A stretch of 64,000 bases of DNA from Bacteroides faecalis (GCF_003865075.1 NZ_BHWB01000010.1:62001-126000); one strand, 5' to 3'; positions 45,430 to 55,594 are shown, counted from the stretch's first letter. Notes: generated by a model from the letters alone, not told the origin. Numbers and translations are program-made.

Positions 45430-45700
45430 ACAACAATGCACGAGGATAAAATAAATCGGAGCACATGCCAAAAGATTCAATCAGGAAAGTATCGGTATCT
45501 GCTATGAAGGCGGACTCGATTGTCAAGGGTAGCCAAAAACACCCGAACGACATAACAAAACATTCGATGCGTGTATTGATTCTCACATTGCTGAAAAATT
45601 ATCCGAACTGCCACGTATGTTTTAAGTTCTGACCACAACGGGAATGGCGAAATAGAACCGGAAGAGTAATCAAAGCTTGCCCTTGCTTTGATGTAAAAAA
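45430..45700 (+). pseudogene. N-acetylmuramoyl-L-alanine amidase remnant
   Basis: Fragments in alternating frames read GICYEGGLDCQG, KHSMRVLILTLLKNYPNCHV and DHNGNGEIEPEE, the C-terminal half of the T7-lysozyme-like amidases of Bacteroides elements. Start and catalytic N-terminus are missing. Confidence 0.7.
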
Positions 45701-45734
45701 CTGGCAATTGCTTTAAATAGGACAGATATAACAT

Positions 45735-45779
45735 AAAATCCCCGGTAATGCCTTAGACACTCGACATTCCAGGGATTTT
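45735..45779. terminator. Terminator of the OmpP1/FadL gene
   Basis: AAAATCCC/GGGATTTT with an inner GGTAATG/CATTCC pairing. Symmetric A/T runs make it work in both directions. Confidence 0.7.
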
Positions 45780-45822
45780 CCTTACACACAAAAGTTATTA
45801 TAGAAAATTGAAAACTGTTCTG

Positions 45823-47430
45823 TTAAAAGTGTAAACCTACGGTGAGGATTACTTTATGATTGTTATTCTTTAATTGTGTTCCTTCCAAAAATTGACTGTA
45901 GAAAGCATAGAAATCGTCTTTATAATGACTATATTGATAGGCCATGTCCACATAGAACATCTCTCCACGATATCCACAACCTAAAGTATAATTGTTAGTT
46001 CTTCCAGCATTCGAATACTCCGTATCTGTACGGATTGAATTGTCGGGCAAATATTTAAAAGCACTTGATTTCATTGAAGCTGTAACATGATTATATCCTA
46101 AACGGAAAGCAAATTCGGGAGCTAACTTGAATTCAACTCCTGCACGAAGCGTATGAACTCCATCCATCATTGTTTTTATGTCATTAGTCTCATATAGCTC
46201 CTCGCCATCAGGATCTTTCATTTTAGCGGATGAATAATCCATATATTCATATTCCAATCCTACAGCAGCTACCGAACCAAATGTATATCCTGTACTCAAA
46301 TTAAACTTCCAAGGGGTTACCAAACGATACTTAAATTCACCATCCATCGGATTATTATTACGATCAACAGGTTCGACACCCCCCGGTGCTACACCTTCTA
46401 CATTTAAATCATAATCAATAAATGCACGACTACGCTCAGTTATGGAATAGAAAGTTGGAGTATGGATTGCACCTCCGATACGGAAAGAAGAACTTTCAAT
46501 CGGACGCCAAATAAATCCTAACTTTAAATCAACTCCACTACCATCTGACCAGAAGTCATTACCTAGATCATAACCACCATGTTCATTACCTTGCTTATCA
46601 GTAAAGTCCTCTTTATAAAGGCTTGTACGTTTATAGTCTATACTATATGCACCAATAGTTGCACCCAAATAAAAGCGATCATAGAAATTGAAAGAGACAT
46701 TGAAATCATAAGAATGTAGACCTCCTCTTTCACGAGCTGTATAAGCTTGTCTTACCTTATCACCTTCATGAAAGTATGAAAGATAACCATTAAATTTCTC
46801 TCCCTCCTCCGGTTTTTCTGTATTTTCAATATATTCAGGAACAGCTAAATGTGCGTCATATCCTAATAATCCAAGCCAAGGTATATCCGGATTCGTATAG
46901 GCATCTTTCCGGTTCAGAATTTCAACAGGGAATGGTGCATACTGACCCGCATCATTATAGTTCAACATTCCTGCCATAGTCTCAGTTTGAGATGCTCCGA
47001 AGATTCCGTTCATTACCATATTCTTATCAAACGATTTCGTACGCCGATAATTAAAACCAAAATTCACAAAACGTAAAGAGGAATAATTTCCTATTTTCGT
47101 TGAGAGTACAAATCCCGCATTGTCAAAGGAACCGCGAAATTTATCTACGCTCGGTCCACCTCCTGATTGTTTGGAACCTATATTGGTAAAACCAAAAGAT
47201 AACATCACATCATTACTACGATATATACCGATTCCGGCAGGGTTGGTTCCCATAGTTGAGATATCACCTCCTAATGCTCCCATAGCGCCCCCCATACCAA
47301 TGAAACGTGCAGTTCCATTCAAGTCACTTCCCATCCAACGGTTGGCGTCATAGATCGTAGGCTGTGCATACACACTACCCATGCAAAAAAGAAGTGCACC
47401 GGTTAGGGCTATTTTACCTATATTTTTCAT
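45823..47430 (-). CDS. OmpP1/FadL/TodX family outer-membrane transporter
   Basis: 535 aa. Signal peptide ending SVYAQ. The N-terminal hatch motif is typical: NGTARFIGMGGAMGALGGDI, STMGTNPAGIGIYRSND. Many amphipathic beta-strands and a C-terminal aromatic residue (VGLHF) follow. Likely transports hydrophobic molecules across the outer membrane. Follows the Ser/Arg-rich protein gene by 53 bp in the same direction, so probably cotranscribed. Confidence 0.88.
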   Translation of the reverse strand: MKNIGKIALTGALLFCMGSVYAQPTIYDANRWMGSDLNGTARFIGMGGAMGALGGDISTMGTNPAGIGIYRSNDVMLSFGFTNIGSKQSGGGPSVDKFRGSFDNAGFVLSTKIGNYSSLRFVNFGFNYRRTKSFDKNMVMNGIFGASQTETMAGMLNYNDAGQYAPFPVEILNRKDAYTNPDIPWLGLLGYDAHLAVPEYIENTEKPEEGEKFNGYLSYFHEGDKVRQAYTARERGGLHSYDFNVSFNFYDRFYLGATIGAYSIDYKRTSLYKEDFTDKQGNEHGGYDLGNDFWSDGSGVDLKLGFIWRPIESSSFRIGGAIHTPTFYSITERSRAFIDYDLNVEGVAPGGVEPVDRNNNPMDGEFKYRLVTPWKFNLSTGYTFGSVAAVGLEYEYMDYSSAKMKDPDGEELYETNDIKTMMDGVHTLRAGVEFKLAPEFAFRLGYNHVTASMKSSAFKYLPDNSIRTDTEYSNAGRTNNYTLGCGYRGEMFYVDMAYQYSHYKDDFYAFYSQFLEGTQLKNNNHKVILTVGLHF

Positions 47431-47483
47431 AACTTTATATCTTTAGTCAATCATTTTACCTTCTTACTATTTCTTCTCTACTA

Positions 47484-48821
47484 CTATCTTCTGCTACCAC
47501 CACCTGATGAACGTGAGGAGCCACCACCTGAACTACGTGAAGAACCACCGCTGGTGCTACCACCGCTGCTACGAGAAGGAGTATAAGATGGACTACTGCT
47601 TCTGGAAGGAGTATAGGACGGTGATGAACTGCGACTAGAACCCGGTGAATACGTTGAACTGCTACGTGAAGAAGGTGAACTGCTACGAGTAGAGGACGAG
47701 CTACCACGTGAATAGGTTGAACTGCTACGAGAAGATGAAGAAGAATTACCACGAGAGTAAGAAGAACTTCTACGAGTTTCCGTAGATGAACTCCGACGAT
47801 ATGTAGATGGTTCTCTTGTAGTAGTTGACGTATTATCACGTGTACTACTAGGACGCGTATAGGTAGATGAACCACGACGAGAGGATTCACCTCGAGTACC
47901 GGATGTTCCCTCGATACGGGAATTTGTAGGAATCCGAGTACCTACGACTCTGCCGTTGGATGATCCACGAACAGAACTTCCCTGGTAGTTGGAGCGGCCT
48001 CCCTCACCCCGTCTGGAGTAAGATGATGAACCACTGCTATAACGGGCACGATTATTGGCATTCAGTACACTACGTCCGCCATAATAAGGTCGGCTAACGC
48101 CTCCCCAACTCGGACCACCACCCCAATGATGATGATGTCCCCATGAACCGCCACCATACCAGCCCCCCCAGTAACTGCCATAATAAGGATAGTATCCCCA
48201 ACCACAGTAAGGACGATTCCAGCCCCATCCGTAGTTCCAGCCCCAGCTATAGTTCCAACCCCAACCATAAGAGTTATAGCGCCAATCCCACCAAGCCGGA
48301 TTACCGAATGTAGGGAATGCATAAGCATAGAATCCATCAGTATAAATGTTCCAGTCCCACGAATTAACTCCATAAACTAAATCCCAATAGAGCGGACTAT
48401 TGACGCTGATAGCGAAACGCGGATTACGGAAACGAATAATACGTTCTGCATATTCATAATCTTCATCTGTTCCGTTAAATTCACCATTTATCCATTCTCC
48501 ATCTAAATCTGAAGTCTTTTTTCCTTTAATATATAAAGTGTCATTCTCCATTTCGAACTCGTTGTTGCGAGCATCGTAACGGCGATTATATTCATCCACA
48601 TCTCGTGTTTTTCCTTTACGGTCTTGAATAACGACCGTAGTACCCGGTGAGGTATAGATGTTGGTCGTAACCTGTTTCTTCGTTTCCTTCTTGACCGGAG
48701 TTTCTTTTTTTTCCTTTTTGTCTTTAGAAGGGATGAAGTAAAGGTCATCATCAGCGCTTTGTGCCCTCAGACCTAGCGGGAGGCATAAAGCAATCATCAG
48801 GAAATAAACAATCTTTTTCAT
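47484..48821 (-). CDS. Secreted low-complexity protein, Trp/Gly/Tyr-rich then Ser/Arg-rich
   Basis: 445 aa. Signal peptide (KIVYFLMIALCLPLGLRAQ). N-terminal ~130 residues are charged and ordered. Residues ~170-245 are a Trp/Gly/Tyr-rich stretch (GWGWNYSWGWNYGWGWNRPY). Residues ~260-445 are a Ser/Arg/Thr-rich repeat (SRSSSTYSRGSSSSTRSS). Proteins of this make-up are common upstream of FadL-type porins in Bacteroides; function unknown. A conserved -7 box lies at 48861-48868. Confidence 0.72.
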   Translation of the reverse strand: MKKIVYFLMIALCLPLGLRAQSADDDLYFIPSKDKKEKKETPVKKETKKQVTTNIYTSPGTTVVIQDRKGKTRDVDEYNRRYDARNNEFEMENDTLYIKGKKTSDLDGEWINGEFNGTDEDYEYAERIIRFRNPRFAISVNSPLYWDLVYGVNSWDWNIYTDGFYAYAFPTFGNPAWWDWRYNSYGWGWNYSWGWNYGWGWNRPYCGWGYYPYYGSYWGGWYGGGSWGHHHHWGGGPSWGGVSRPYYGGRSVLNANNRARYSSGSSSYSRRGEGGRSNYQGSSVRGSSNGRVVGTRIPTNSRIEGTSGTRGESSRRGSSTYTRPSSTRDNTSTTTREPSTYRRSSSTETRRSSSYSRGNSSSSSRSSSTYSRGSSSSTRSSSPSSRSSSTYSPGSSRSSSPSYTPSRSSSPSYTPSRSSGGSTSGGSSRSSGGGSSRSSGGGSRR

Positions 48822-48860
48822 ATCATCGCGGTTTATATAATTACTTATACTTTTTCACTT

Positions 48861-48868
48861 TACAAAGA
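48861..48868 (-). promoter_or_regulatory. Promoter -7 box of the low-complexity protein and porin operon
   Basis: TATCTTTG on the minus strand, 40 bp before the ATG at 48821. Confidence 0.6.
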
Positions 48869-49131
48869 TAAAGAAGAGATTCTCCTTTAAAGGAAGATTT
48901 TCCCCAAACGATTATAGGGATTTCCCTATAATTTTATCACAAATATAAAAAAATGCTGATTAACAGTATACTAACTAACAATAAATTAGCATTAAATGTT
49001 GTTATATGTCACTTTTTAGCTTTTTTGAGGGTGAGTGATTCTTCTTACAAAAAAGCACAGTTCTTGATAAAAACAGTAATCATGGTTACATAACCCGTAA
49101 TTTATATACAATCAGGTTCACGATTCCACTG

Positions 49132-49139
49132 TACTTTTG
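49132..49139 (+). promoter_or_regulatory. Promoter -7 box of the dxs-like gene
   Basis: TACTTTTG, 41 bp before the ATG at 49180. Confidence 0.6.
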
Positions 49140-49179
49140 CATCGATAATTAAAAGGAAAACTTTAAAACATTATTCAGT

Positions 49180-50940
49180 ATGTACTTAGAAAATATTTAT
49201 TCCCCGGAAGATGTAAAGAAGTTATCAGTGAAAGAACTGAATGATTTAAGTGGTGAAATTCGTGTGGCACTGTTACAAAAATTAAGTGAACATGGAGGAC
49301 ACTTTGGACCTAATTTCGGAATGGTGGAAACGACTATTGCTTTGCATTATGTGTTCAATTCTCCAAAAGATAAAATAATATTTGACGTGTCACACCAAAG
49401 TTATGTGCACAAGATGCTGACCGGACGTAAAGATGCCTTTCTTAATCCGGACAAATATGATGAAGTGTCAGGTTACACCGAACCCAAAGAAAGTAAACAT
49501 GATTTCTTTATAATAGGCCATACATCGACTTCCGTTAGTTTGGCAAGCGGATTGGCTAAAGGGCGCGATCTGAATGGAGGAAATGAAAATATAATAGCAG
49601 TGATAGGAGATGGTTCGTTAAGCGGCGGTGAAGCTTTCGAAGGCTTGAATTATGCTGCGGAGCTAGGTAGTAATATGATTATTATCGTTAATGATAATCA
49701 GATGTCCATTGCCGAGAATCATGGAGGCTTATACCAGAATCTAAAAGCTCTGCGTGACAGTAACGGTCAATGTGAATGTAACTACTTTAAAGCTATGGGA
49801 CTTGATTATATGTATGTAAAGGATGGCAATAATGTGGAAGCTTTGATTGAGGCTTTCTCCAAGGTAAAAGATATCCAACATCCTATTGTAGTACATATTA
49901 ACACGCTTAAAGGCAAAGGTTACGAACATGCAGAACAGAACAAAGAAACCTATCATTGGCGTACTCCATTCAACATAGAGACGGGAGAAGCGAAGGTAGA
50001 TTACGGTAAGACGGAAGATTATTCCGAAATGACCGCACAGTATCTACTAAAGAAAATGAAAGAAGATTCACGAATGGTAGCAATCACTTCGGGCACTCCC
50101 ACTGTTATGGGATTTACTCCGAATCGTCGACAGGAAGCAGGTAAACAATTCGTGGATGTCGGTATTGCCGAAGAACACGCTGTAGCGCTGGCTTCGGGTA
50201 TCGCAGCCAATGGGGGAAAACCTGTTTATGGGGTATATAGTACATTTATCCAACGTTCTTATGATCAGCTTTCGCAAGATCTTTGTATCAATAATAATCC
50301 GGCAGTGCTGTTAGTCTTCTGGGGAACATTATCTAGTATGAATGATGTAACGCATCTTTGTTTCTTCGATATTCCACTCATTAGTAACATCCCTAATATG
50401 GTTTATCTGGCTCCGACTTGCAAAGAAGAATATCTGGCTATGCTCGAATGGAGTATCCGTCAAAACGAACATCCGGTAGCGATTCGCGTTCCGGCAACTG
50501 AAATCATTAGTTGTGGTGAACCTGTCGATACTGATTATAGCGAGCTCAACCGTTATAAAGTCACTCATCGTGGTTCAAAAGTAGCAATCCTGGCTTTAGG
50601 TTCGTTTTTTGGATTGGGACAGTCAGTGATCTCTTTATTGAAAGAGAAAACAGGCATTGATGCTACATTAATCAATCCGCGTTATATCACAGGAGTGGAT
50701 AGTGAACTCATGAATGAACTGAAAACTGATCATCAACTGGTGATTACTTTGGAAGATGGCGTATTGGACGGAGGATTTGGTGAGAAGATCGCCCGTTACT
50801 ATGGAGCTTCGAATATGAAGGTTCTCAACTTCGGAGCAAAGAAAGAGTTTGTAGATCGTTTTAATTTACAAGAACTACTTCGTGCCAACCATTTGACTGA
50901 CAAACAGATTGTGGAAGATATTATGAAACTTATCAGATAA
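49180..50940 (+). CDS. 1-deoxy-D-xylulose-5-phosphate synthase-like transketolase
   Basis: 586 aa. TPP-binding motif GDGSLSGGEAFEGLNYAAEL and IIIVNDNQMSIAEN, N-terminal IIFDVSHQSYVHKMLTGRKD, transketolase pyrimidine domain GIAEEHAVALASGIA and a C-terminal transketolase_C domain. These match DXS, which makes DXP from pyruvate and glyceraldehyde-3-phosphate for isoprenoid, thiamin and pyridoxal synthesis. It is ~40 residues shorter than typical DXS (~630), so it may be a DXS paralogue with a related role. Single gene with its own promoter and terminator. Confidence 0.78.
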   Translation: MYLENIYSPEDVKKLSVKELNDLSGEIRVALLQKLSEHGGHFGPNFGMVETTIALHYVFNSPKDKIIFDVSHQSYVHKMLTGRKDAFLNPDKYDEVSGYTEPKESKHDFFIIGHTSTSVSLASGLAKGRDLNGGNENIIAVIGDGSLSGGEAFEGLNYAAELGSNMIIIVNDNQMSIAENHGGLYQNLKALRDSNGQCECNYFKAMGLDYMYVKDGNNVEALIEAFSKVKDIQHPIVVHINTLKGKGYEHAEQNKETYHWRTPFNIETGEAKVDYGKTEDYSEMTAQYLLKKMKEDSRMVAITSGTPTVMGFTPNRRQEAGKQFVDVGIAEEHAVALASGIAANGGKPVYGVYSTFIQRSYDQLSQDLCINNNPAVLLVFWGTLSSMNDVTHLCFFDIPLISNIPNMVYLAPTCKEEYLAMLEWSIRQNEHPVAIRVPATEIISCGEPVDTDYSELNRYKVTHRGSKVAILALGSFFGLGQSVISLLKEKTGIDATLINPRYITGVDSELMNELKTDHQLVITLEDGVLDGGFGEKIARYYGASNMKVLNFGAKKEFVDRFNLQELLRANHLTDKQIVEDIMKLIR

Positions 50941-50967
50941 ATTATTCACTGTTTCTCTGATTACTCA

Positions 50968-51008
50968 AACAGAGCGCCTATTTACATCAATTAGACGCTC
51001 TGTTTTTT
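50968..51008 (+). terminator. Rho-independent terminator of the dxs-like gene
   Basis: ACAGAGCG pairs with CGCTCTGT, followed by TTTTTT. Confidence 0.8.
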
Positions 51009-51074
51009 CAATGGAGTCTCTGTTTTCCAACTAGCGAGAAACAGCTCCTTTAATCATCTTTAAATATATAAGAA

Positions 51075-51707
51075 CTATTTTCCTTCGTCCTTTTTCTGAC
51101 TAAAGATCAAATTACCTCTCTGGCTGATTGTCCACAATCCGTCTATAAGTCTCACATTCTTTGTATCATCGTCTTCTACATTCCAGACAGATCCACCGGA
51201 TGGCAAACTACGTTTATCCAATATTTCATTAGGCTGATTATTAGAAAAGAAAAGTTCTACCCGCGCAGAATCCGGACTAAAAACGATAAAAGCAGAAGCG
51301 CCACTCCCGTCTATAGCTTCCGTACGTATTCCTTTCTCAAAAAGGCGTATGCAATTTTGCTGAACTTCACACCATACATATCCGGCAGAACCGATACATC
51401 CATGACCGTCACGATCATCACCCAAGAGCGCCCTTTCACGAGGAGTTACCACTATTTTAGTAGCCGACATTCCTTCAGAATACTTTCCATTGTAATACAC
51501 TGTAGCAGTGTCTTCCAATAATATCCCATCGGGAGAGTCTCTTTTAGCATTTAGTGTACTAAACTCTAAGGTGTCACCCGATTGAGAAACGATAGTTAAG
51601 GTGTTCATTGTAGCGTCAGAGATCACTCCCTTCACACTTACTTGTTGGGGTGTACAAGCTGTCATTGCCAACAAGCACACTCCCGCCATTACATTTAGAT
51701 TCTTCAT
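51075..51707 (-). CDS. Hypothetical lipoprotein
   Basis: 210 aa. Lipoprotein signal with lipobox LLAMTAC. N-terminal OB-like beta domain (VKGVISDATMNTLTIVSQSG) and a C-terminal domain with SAGYVWCEVQQNCIRLFEKG, a pattern with two Cys seen in Bacteroides stress-related lipoproteins. No enzymatic motif. Convergent with the dxs-like gene. Confidence 0.75.
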   Translation of the reverse strand: MKNLNVMAGVCLLAMTACTPQQVSVKGVISDATMNTLTIVSQSGDTLEFSTLNAKRDSPDGILLEDTATVYYNGKYSEGMSATKIVVTPRERALLGDDRDGHGCIGSAGYVWCEVQQNCIRLFEKGIRTEAIDGSGASAFIVFSPDSARVELFFSNNQPNEILDKRSLPSGGSVWNVEDDDTKNVRLIDGLWTISQRGNLIFSQKKDEGK

Positions 51708-51869
51708 AATTACTATAAATTAAAAATGATTTGCAAAGATATGAACTGGGTTCAATAAAACAATTACTTCCGTCGCCACTATTACACAATGAGCATGCAA
51801 TACAACTTCATAGAGTATAACGAAAAAACATAAAAAAGAGTTTGACAGATAGTCAATAATGATCCATTA

Positions 51870-53507
51870 TTATTCTGCAATCATTCGAGGAATATACAAT
51901 TTCTCAAAATCCTTTTTATCAATTCCTGTTATTGTCACCGGTAAATATCCAACAGAAATAGTTACTTTCCCGTCCACAACTTTAGACTGTTGCATTTTTC
52001 CAAAAATATCTGTGACAATTATCTTTTTAGTATGTTGTAAATGCAAGGTTTCTTCGCGATGTCCCTTTTCTATCCACAAACACATCTGAGTTTTCCCTTT
52101 ATTATCATACGCAAATCCATACGTCGAACCTGTATATTTGCCAATAGGAGTTGCATATCTATAATTGTGTATCATATTAGAATATGCTACGGCAGACGGT
52201 TTCACACTAAGGGATTCATTAAATCTAAGAATACCGAAAAAGGCTTCCGGATTATGAGCTCCGAACGGTTCATCAGCTATTTCATACCAGAACACTTTTT
52301 TAGCCCCATAGTATAGATGTGATAAATAAGTTCTAACCAGATAAGCAGCCTGTTCATATTCCGTAACAGGTACATAATGGTTAGGTTTTCCATCACTTGT
52401 ATAAGTAGTCCAGCCTACTTCCGTAACCCACATTTCTGTCGAAACTTTCAACTCCTTCAGTCTATTCTTATTTTCATTATAAAAACCGGAGGCGAATTTC
52501 TCCGTTTCAGGATAGATTTTATCATTTACATAGGGATGAATTGCAACAACATCAATATAAGGAGCCGCCCCTCTTTCATTTACAAAATATTCAATCCATT
52601 CCTCTTCTCCCTGCCACATCAATTGAATGGACGGATCTACCGCACGAATTGAATCTCCCATCTGCTTAATAAGATCCGTAAATGGTTTGCCCCAACCTTG
52701 AGGTCGCCATTGTTGTCCTTCAGGATGGGGCCAACGTTTCGACCATCCGCCAAAATTATTGGGTTCATTTTGCGACTCGAATACAGAGAAATGTCCTTTA
52801 GTCAGTTCTACATATTTTTTCAGAATAGATATATCATTGTCCCAAGTCCAACTGCCTTTCTTATTTTGTACACCATTAAATGAATCTATATATCCAAACA
52901 AATTGAGCCAACAGATATGATGGCTATCCAAATAATCCAAGTCAGGATCAGTCTTTAATCCGTCTTCAACAACTTTCTTCCAATTACTTTCATCACGTAC
53001 CCAGGCTATGCCTAACTTCTGTTGCACTGCTGCAATCTTCCATTTCTTATAATCGTATCTGGTAAAATGCCCGCAAATACCAAAAGGAGAATCCCAATCT
53101 TTCTTTGTAAGAGTTACATTCGGTATTACTCCAAATCCCCCTTCGATAGTGTCAGTTCTTACCCCGGATACGGCAATCACCTTTAGAGTATAATATCCCA
53201 AATCCTTTTGTTTAAGCGAATAGTAAATAGGAGAATGATCATTCTTCTCTATCGGAAACGATTTCCGGCTCAACACTTTTCCATCTGTATCTAATAATTC
53301 TACTATCACTTCCTGATAAGAATCCGGAACTTGTATAAAAGCTGTTCCCTTCTCTTTAACGTGGTAAAGTGCTCCCGGCTGATCGAATGTTATTTTTATT
53401 GGAACTTGATCTTTCTCCTGCATTTGGACAGGTATCATAGCACTACATAGCATCAATGTAACTAACATAAATAGTATCACTTCTATTCTAAACTTTGTGT
53501 GTTTCAT
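51870..53507 (-). CDS. Secreted glycoside hydrolase, GH-A (TIM-barrel) clan
   Basis: About 545 aa from ATG 53507; an upstream in-frame ATG gives no better signal peptide. Signal peptide (IEVILFMLVTLMLCSAMIPV). An N-terminal beta domain (~30-140) is followed by a TIM barrel: FGICGHFTRYDYKKW, IAWVRDESNW, the acid/base in FESQNEPNNFGG, VVAIHPYV and the nucleophile in EMWVTEVGWTTY. A C-terminal beta domain ends the protein. Resembles GH5/GH39-like enzymes; substrate not readable. No SusC/D pair nearby. Confidence 0.82.
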   Translation of the reverse strand: MKHTKFRIEVILFMLVTLMLCSAMIPVQMQEKDQVPIKITFDQPGALYHVKEKGTAFIQVPDSYQEVIVELLDTDGKVLSRKSFPIEKNDHSPIYYSLKQKDLGYYTLKVIAVSGVRTDTIEGGFGVIPNVTLTKKDWDSPFGICGHFTRYDYKKWKIAAVQQKLGIAWVRDESNWKKVVEDGLKTDPDLDYLDSHHICWLNLFGYIDSFNGVQNKKGSWTWDNDISILKKYVELTKGHFSVFESQNEPNNFGGWSKRWPHPEGQQWRPQGWGKPFTDLIKQMGDSIRAVDPSIQLMWQGEEEWIEYFVNERGAAPYIDVVAIHPYVNDKIYPETEKFASGFYNENKNRLKELKVSTEMWVTEVGWTTYTSDGKPNHYVPVTEYEQAAYLVRTYLSHLYYGAKKVFWYEIADEPFGAHNPEAFFGILRFNESLSVKPSAVAYSNMIHNYRYATPIGKYTGSTYGFAYDNKGKTQMCLWIEKGHREETLHLQHTKKIIVTDIFGKMQQSKVVDGKVTISVGYLPVTITGIDKKDFEKLYIPRMIAE

Positions 53508-53896
53508 ATTAAATTTTACTTGGTTACATATAAAAAAAATCAAAGTTACAAAATACCTCGCAAATTACCATAGTCTGACATCACATTTGTAATGTTCAAC
53601 ATCTTTTTGAATAAGTACCAATACTTAATTACCCTATATACCTGTATCTTTATAGACACATCGTATCACGTCTTGTTCCAACTTACCATCATCCGTATCT
53701 ATAAGTTCGTGTAAATGCTATAATCAAGTACAGCAAACCGGTAATCAAATGGATTTTTTCATGGGTAATTTATTATCAAAACGTGAATTCGATAGATTAA
53801 AATCTTTATCGAATTCACATTAAATATCCAAAGCCTTACCTGTTAACTATTTTAAATTTCATCAAATATTTATCAAGCTTAAATCCATTTACAATA
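53508..53896. other. Intergenic region with a strong hairpin
   Basis: No gene. A 12-bp perfect stem (GTGAATTCGATA at 53783-53794, TATCGAATTCAC at 53807-53818) with inner AGATT/AATCT pairing, probably a terminator for the decayed genes to the right. Confidence 0.5.
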
Positions 53897-54290
53897 TTAC
53901 TGAATAGATTTTACTGTTTCCCACTTCAATCTAGGAGTATCGCCGGTCAAATCCCAAATTTCAGTACTCTAATCTAATTCCGACTTACTAGCAGTTTCCT
54001 TTAACTTTGTTTCACCTGTTGTAAACACTACCGGATTTTCATCAATGGACCATTGTTCTTCAGAAAAGTACTTATAAGAATGATCAGCGGGAAGTTCGGC
54101 TTTCATTTCCTTTTCTGTTAATTTGGAAAACATAGCAATTGTTTCTTCAGCATCCACACTCCGCTTGACATCAATTTGAAACGAAGGAGTCGTACGTATA
54201 TCAATAACATCTTGTAGTCCGGACTCAACTAATGAAACAACAATATTTTCGGGTTGTCCCGGTCCATCCGGTTTCTCTGTCGAATCTTTA
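53897..54290 (-). pseudogene. DUF1735-like protein remnant
   Basis: The frame reads PENIVVSLVESGLQDVIDIR, TTPSFQIDVKRSVDAEETIA, FSEEQWSIDENPVVFTTGET, then stops at 53969, and after the stop a tail fragment DLTGDTPRLKWETVKSIQ appears. The PSFQIDVKRSVDAEETIAMF and VFTTGETKLKETA blocks resemble DUF1735 proteins of polysaccharide utilisation loci. The N-terminus with signal peptide and the middle of the protein are gone. Confidence 0.55.
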
Positions 54291-54736
54291 TTACCCGAAA
54301 TCTAATATTCAATCATACACGCAAATCCCTCAACGAAGAGACATTTAAACAAACGCTTCAGCAAGCAGAGGAATCTTCGTATGATATAGAGAAGCAAGTA
54401 GAAGCAGCAGATTTAAATATTTATATCGGGAAATTAATTAAATTACTGCCTCCACGACAGCAGGAAACATTCCTGATGAGCAGAGAAAAAGGCATGAGTA
54501 ATAAAGAAATAGCTGAAAAATTATCAATTTCGGAGAAAGGTGTAGAAAGAAACATTTATCTGGCATTGAAGTTTCTAAAAAAGAACCTTCCTCTATTCAT
54601 TATATTTATGGGTATACAGCTTCAACAAAACCCAACACAAGAATGGTTGATGAATAAAATAGAAGAGAATAAATCTATTCTGCCAATAACAATTGGCAAA
54701 TATTATATTGGATATAGTGATTCATCTGAAAATTAG
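54281..54736 (+). pseudogene. ECF sigma factor remnant, C-terminal region 2-4 only
   Basis: From FITRNLIFNHTRKSLNEETF on it is a sigma-70 family region; the sigma-4 HTH is clear (LPPRQQETFLMSREKGMSNK, EIAEKLSISEKGVERNI). Region 2 is cut at 54281, exactly where the opposite-strand DUF1735-like remnant begins, so a deletion has fused the two. No valid start codon or promoter-binding region 2 remains. Confidence 0.75.
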
Positions 54737-54765
54737 TTCTATCTTCATACCCTAAAATTAGAATT

Positions 54766-55392
54766 ATGATAAAAAATATAGTTTTTGATTTCGGTGGCGT
54801 TATTGCCGATATCAGTCGTGACAAAGCAGTTCGGGCATTCTTCAAAATAGGACTAAAGGATGCAGAAACACGTTTGGATAAATATCACCAAACAGGTATT
54901 TTTCAGGAATTAGAAGAAGGCAAATTAAGCGCTGATGAATTTCGGGAAGAACTAAGTAAATTATGTCACAGAGAACTTACTATAGAAGAAGTCCAACAAG
55001 CATGGTTGGGATTCTTTACGGGAATAGATATACGCAAATTAGATTATATATTAGAGCTTAAAAAATCATATCGTATATATATTTTAAGCAATACAAACCC
55101 TTATGTGATGTCATGGGCATGTAGTTCTCAATTCTCATCACAAGGAAAATCTCTGGTTGATTATTGTGAGAAACTTTATCTATCTTATCAGATAGGTTAC
55201 ACAAAACCTGAACCAAAGATTTTCGATTATATGCTAAAAGATAGTAAGATAATTCCTTCAGAAACAATGTTTGTCGATGACGGAAGTTCAAATATAGAAA
55301 TTGGGAAAAAACTAGGATTCTACACATTCCAACCTCAAAATGGTGCTGATTGGAGAGAAGAATTAACACAGTTATTAAAATCACCATCATAA
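54766..55392 (+). CDS. HAD family hydrolase
   Basis: 208 aa. Motif I is FDFGGVI (nucleophile Asp; the usual second Asp is replaced, as in the DFGG subgroup such as YihX), motif II ILSNTN, motif III Lys in GYTKPEPKIF, motif IV FVDDGSSN. HAD-IA like, probably acting on a sugar phosphate. Starts 30 bp after the sigma remnant but is intact. Confidence 0.85.
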   Translation: MIKNIVFDFGGVIADISRDKAVRAFFKIGLKDAETRLDKYHQTGIFQELEEGKLSADEFREELSKLCHRELTIEEVQQAWLGFFTGIDIRKLDYILELKKSYRIYILSNTNPYVMSWACSSQFSSQGKSLVDYCEKLYLSYQIGYTKPEPKIFDYMLKDSKIIPSETMFVDDGSSNIEIGKKLGFYTFQPQNGADWREELTQLLKSPS

Positions 55393-55594
55393 GTAAAGAT
55401 AGGTGAATTAACAATAAGTTCCATACTAATTTCTAGAAAATAGGGAACAAGACAAACAATCAAATGAGAAATACAACTAGAAAAATATAAAATTCAGCAA
55501 AATAGTTCATAAGGTAAATACTCAATAATATATATTTAACCGAGAACTTTACCACCTTGAAAATTATATTACTCTTGTTGGAATAAAATAAGTT
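55393..55594. other. Intergenic 200 bp
   Basis: AT-rich; no feature supported. Confidence 0.4.

Larger units (their letters stand above)
45275..45822. other. Stretch without intact genes
   Basis: Holds the amidase remnant and the terminator at 45735-45779. Otherwise nothing. Confidence 0.5.
48822..49179. other. Divergent intergenic region, porin operon to dxs-like gene
   Basis: About 360 bp with the two divergent -7 boxes (48861-48868 minus, 49132-49139 plus). Nothing else is seen. Confidence 0.5.

Noticed and set aside
45477..45734. Minus-strand 85-codon ORF
   Set aside because: It is antisense to the recognisable amidase remnant and has no family signal.
47456..47890. ORF rich in Val/Leu/His opposite frame of the Ser/Arg-rich protein
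   Set aside because: Composition results from a frame shift of the Ser/Arg repeat; the secreted protein frame has a signal peptide.
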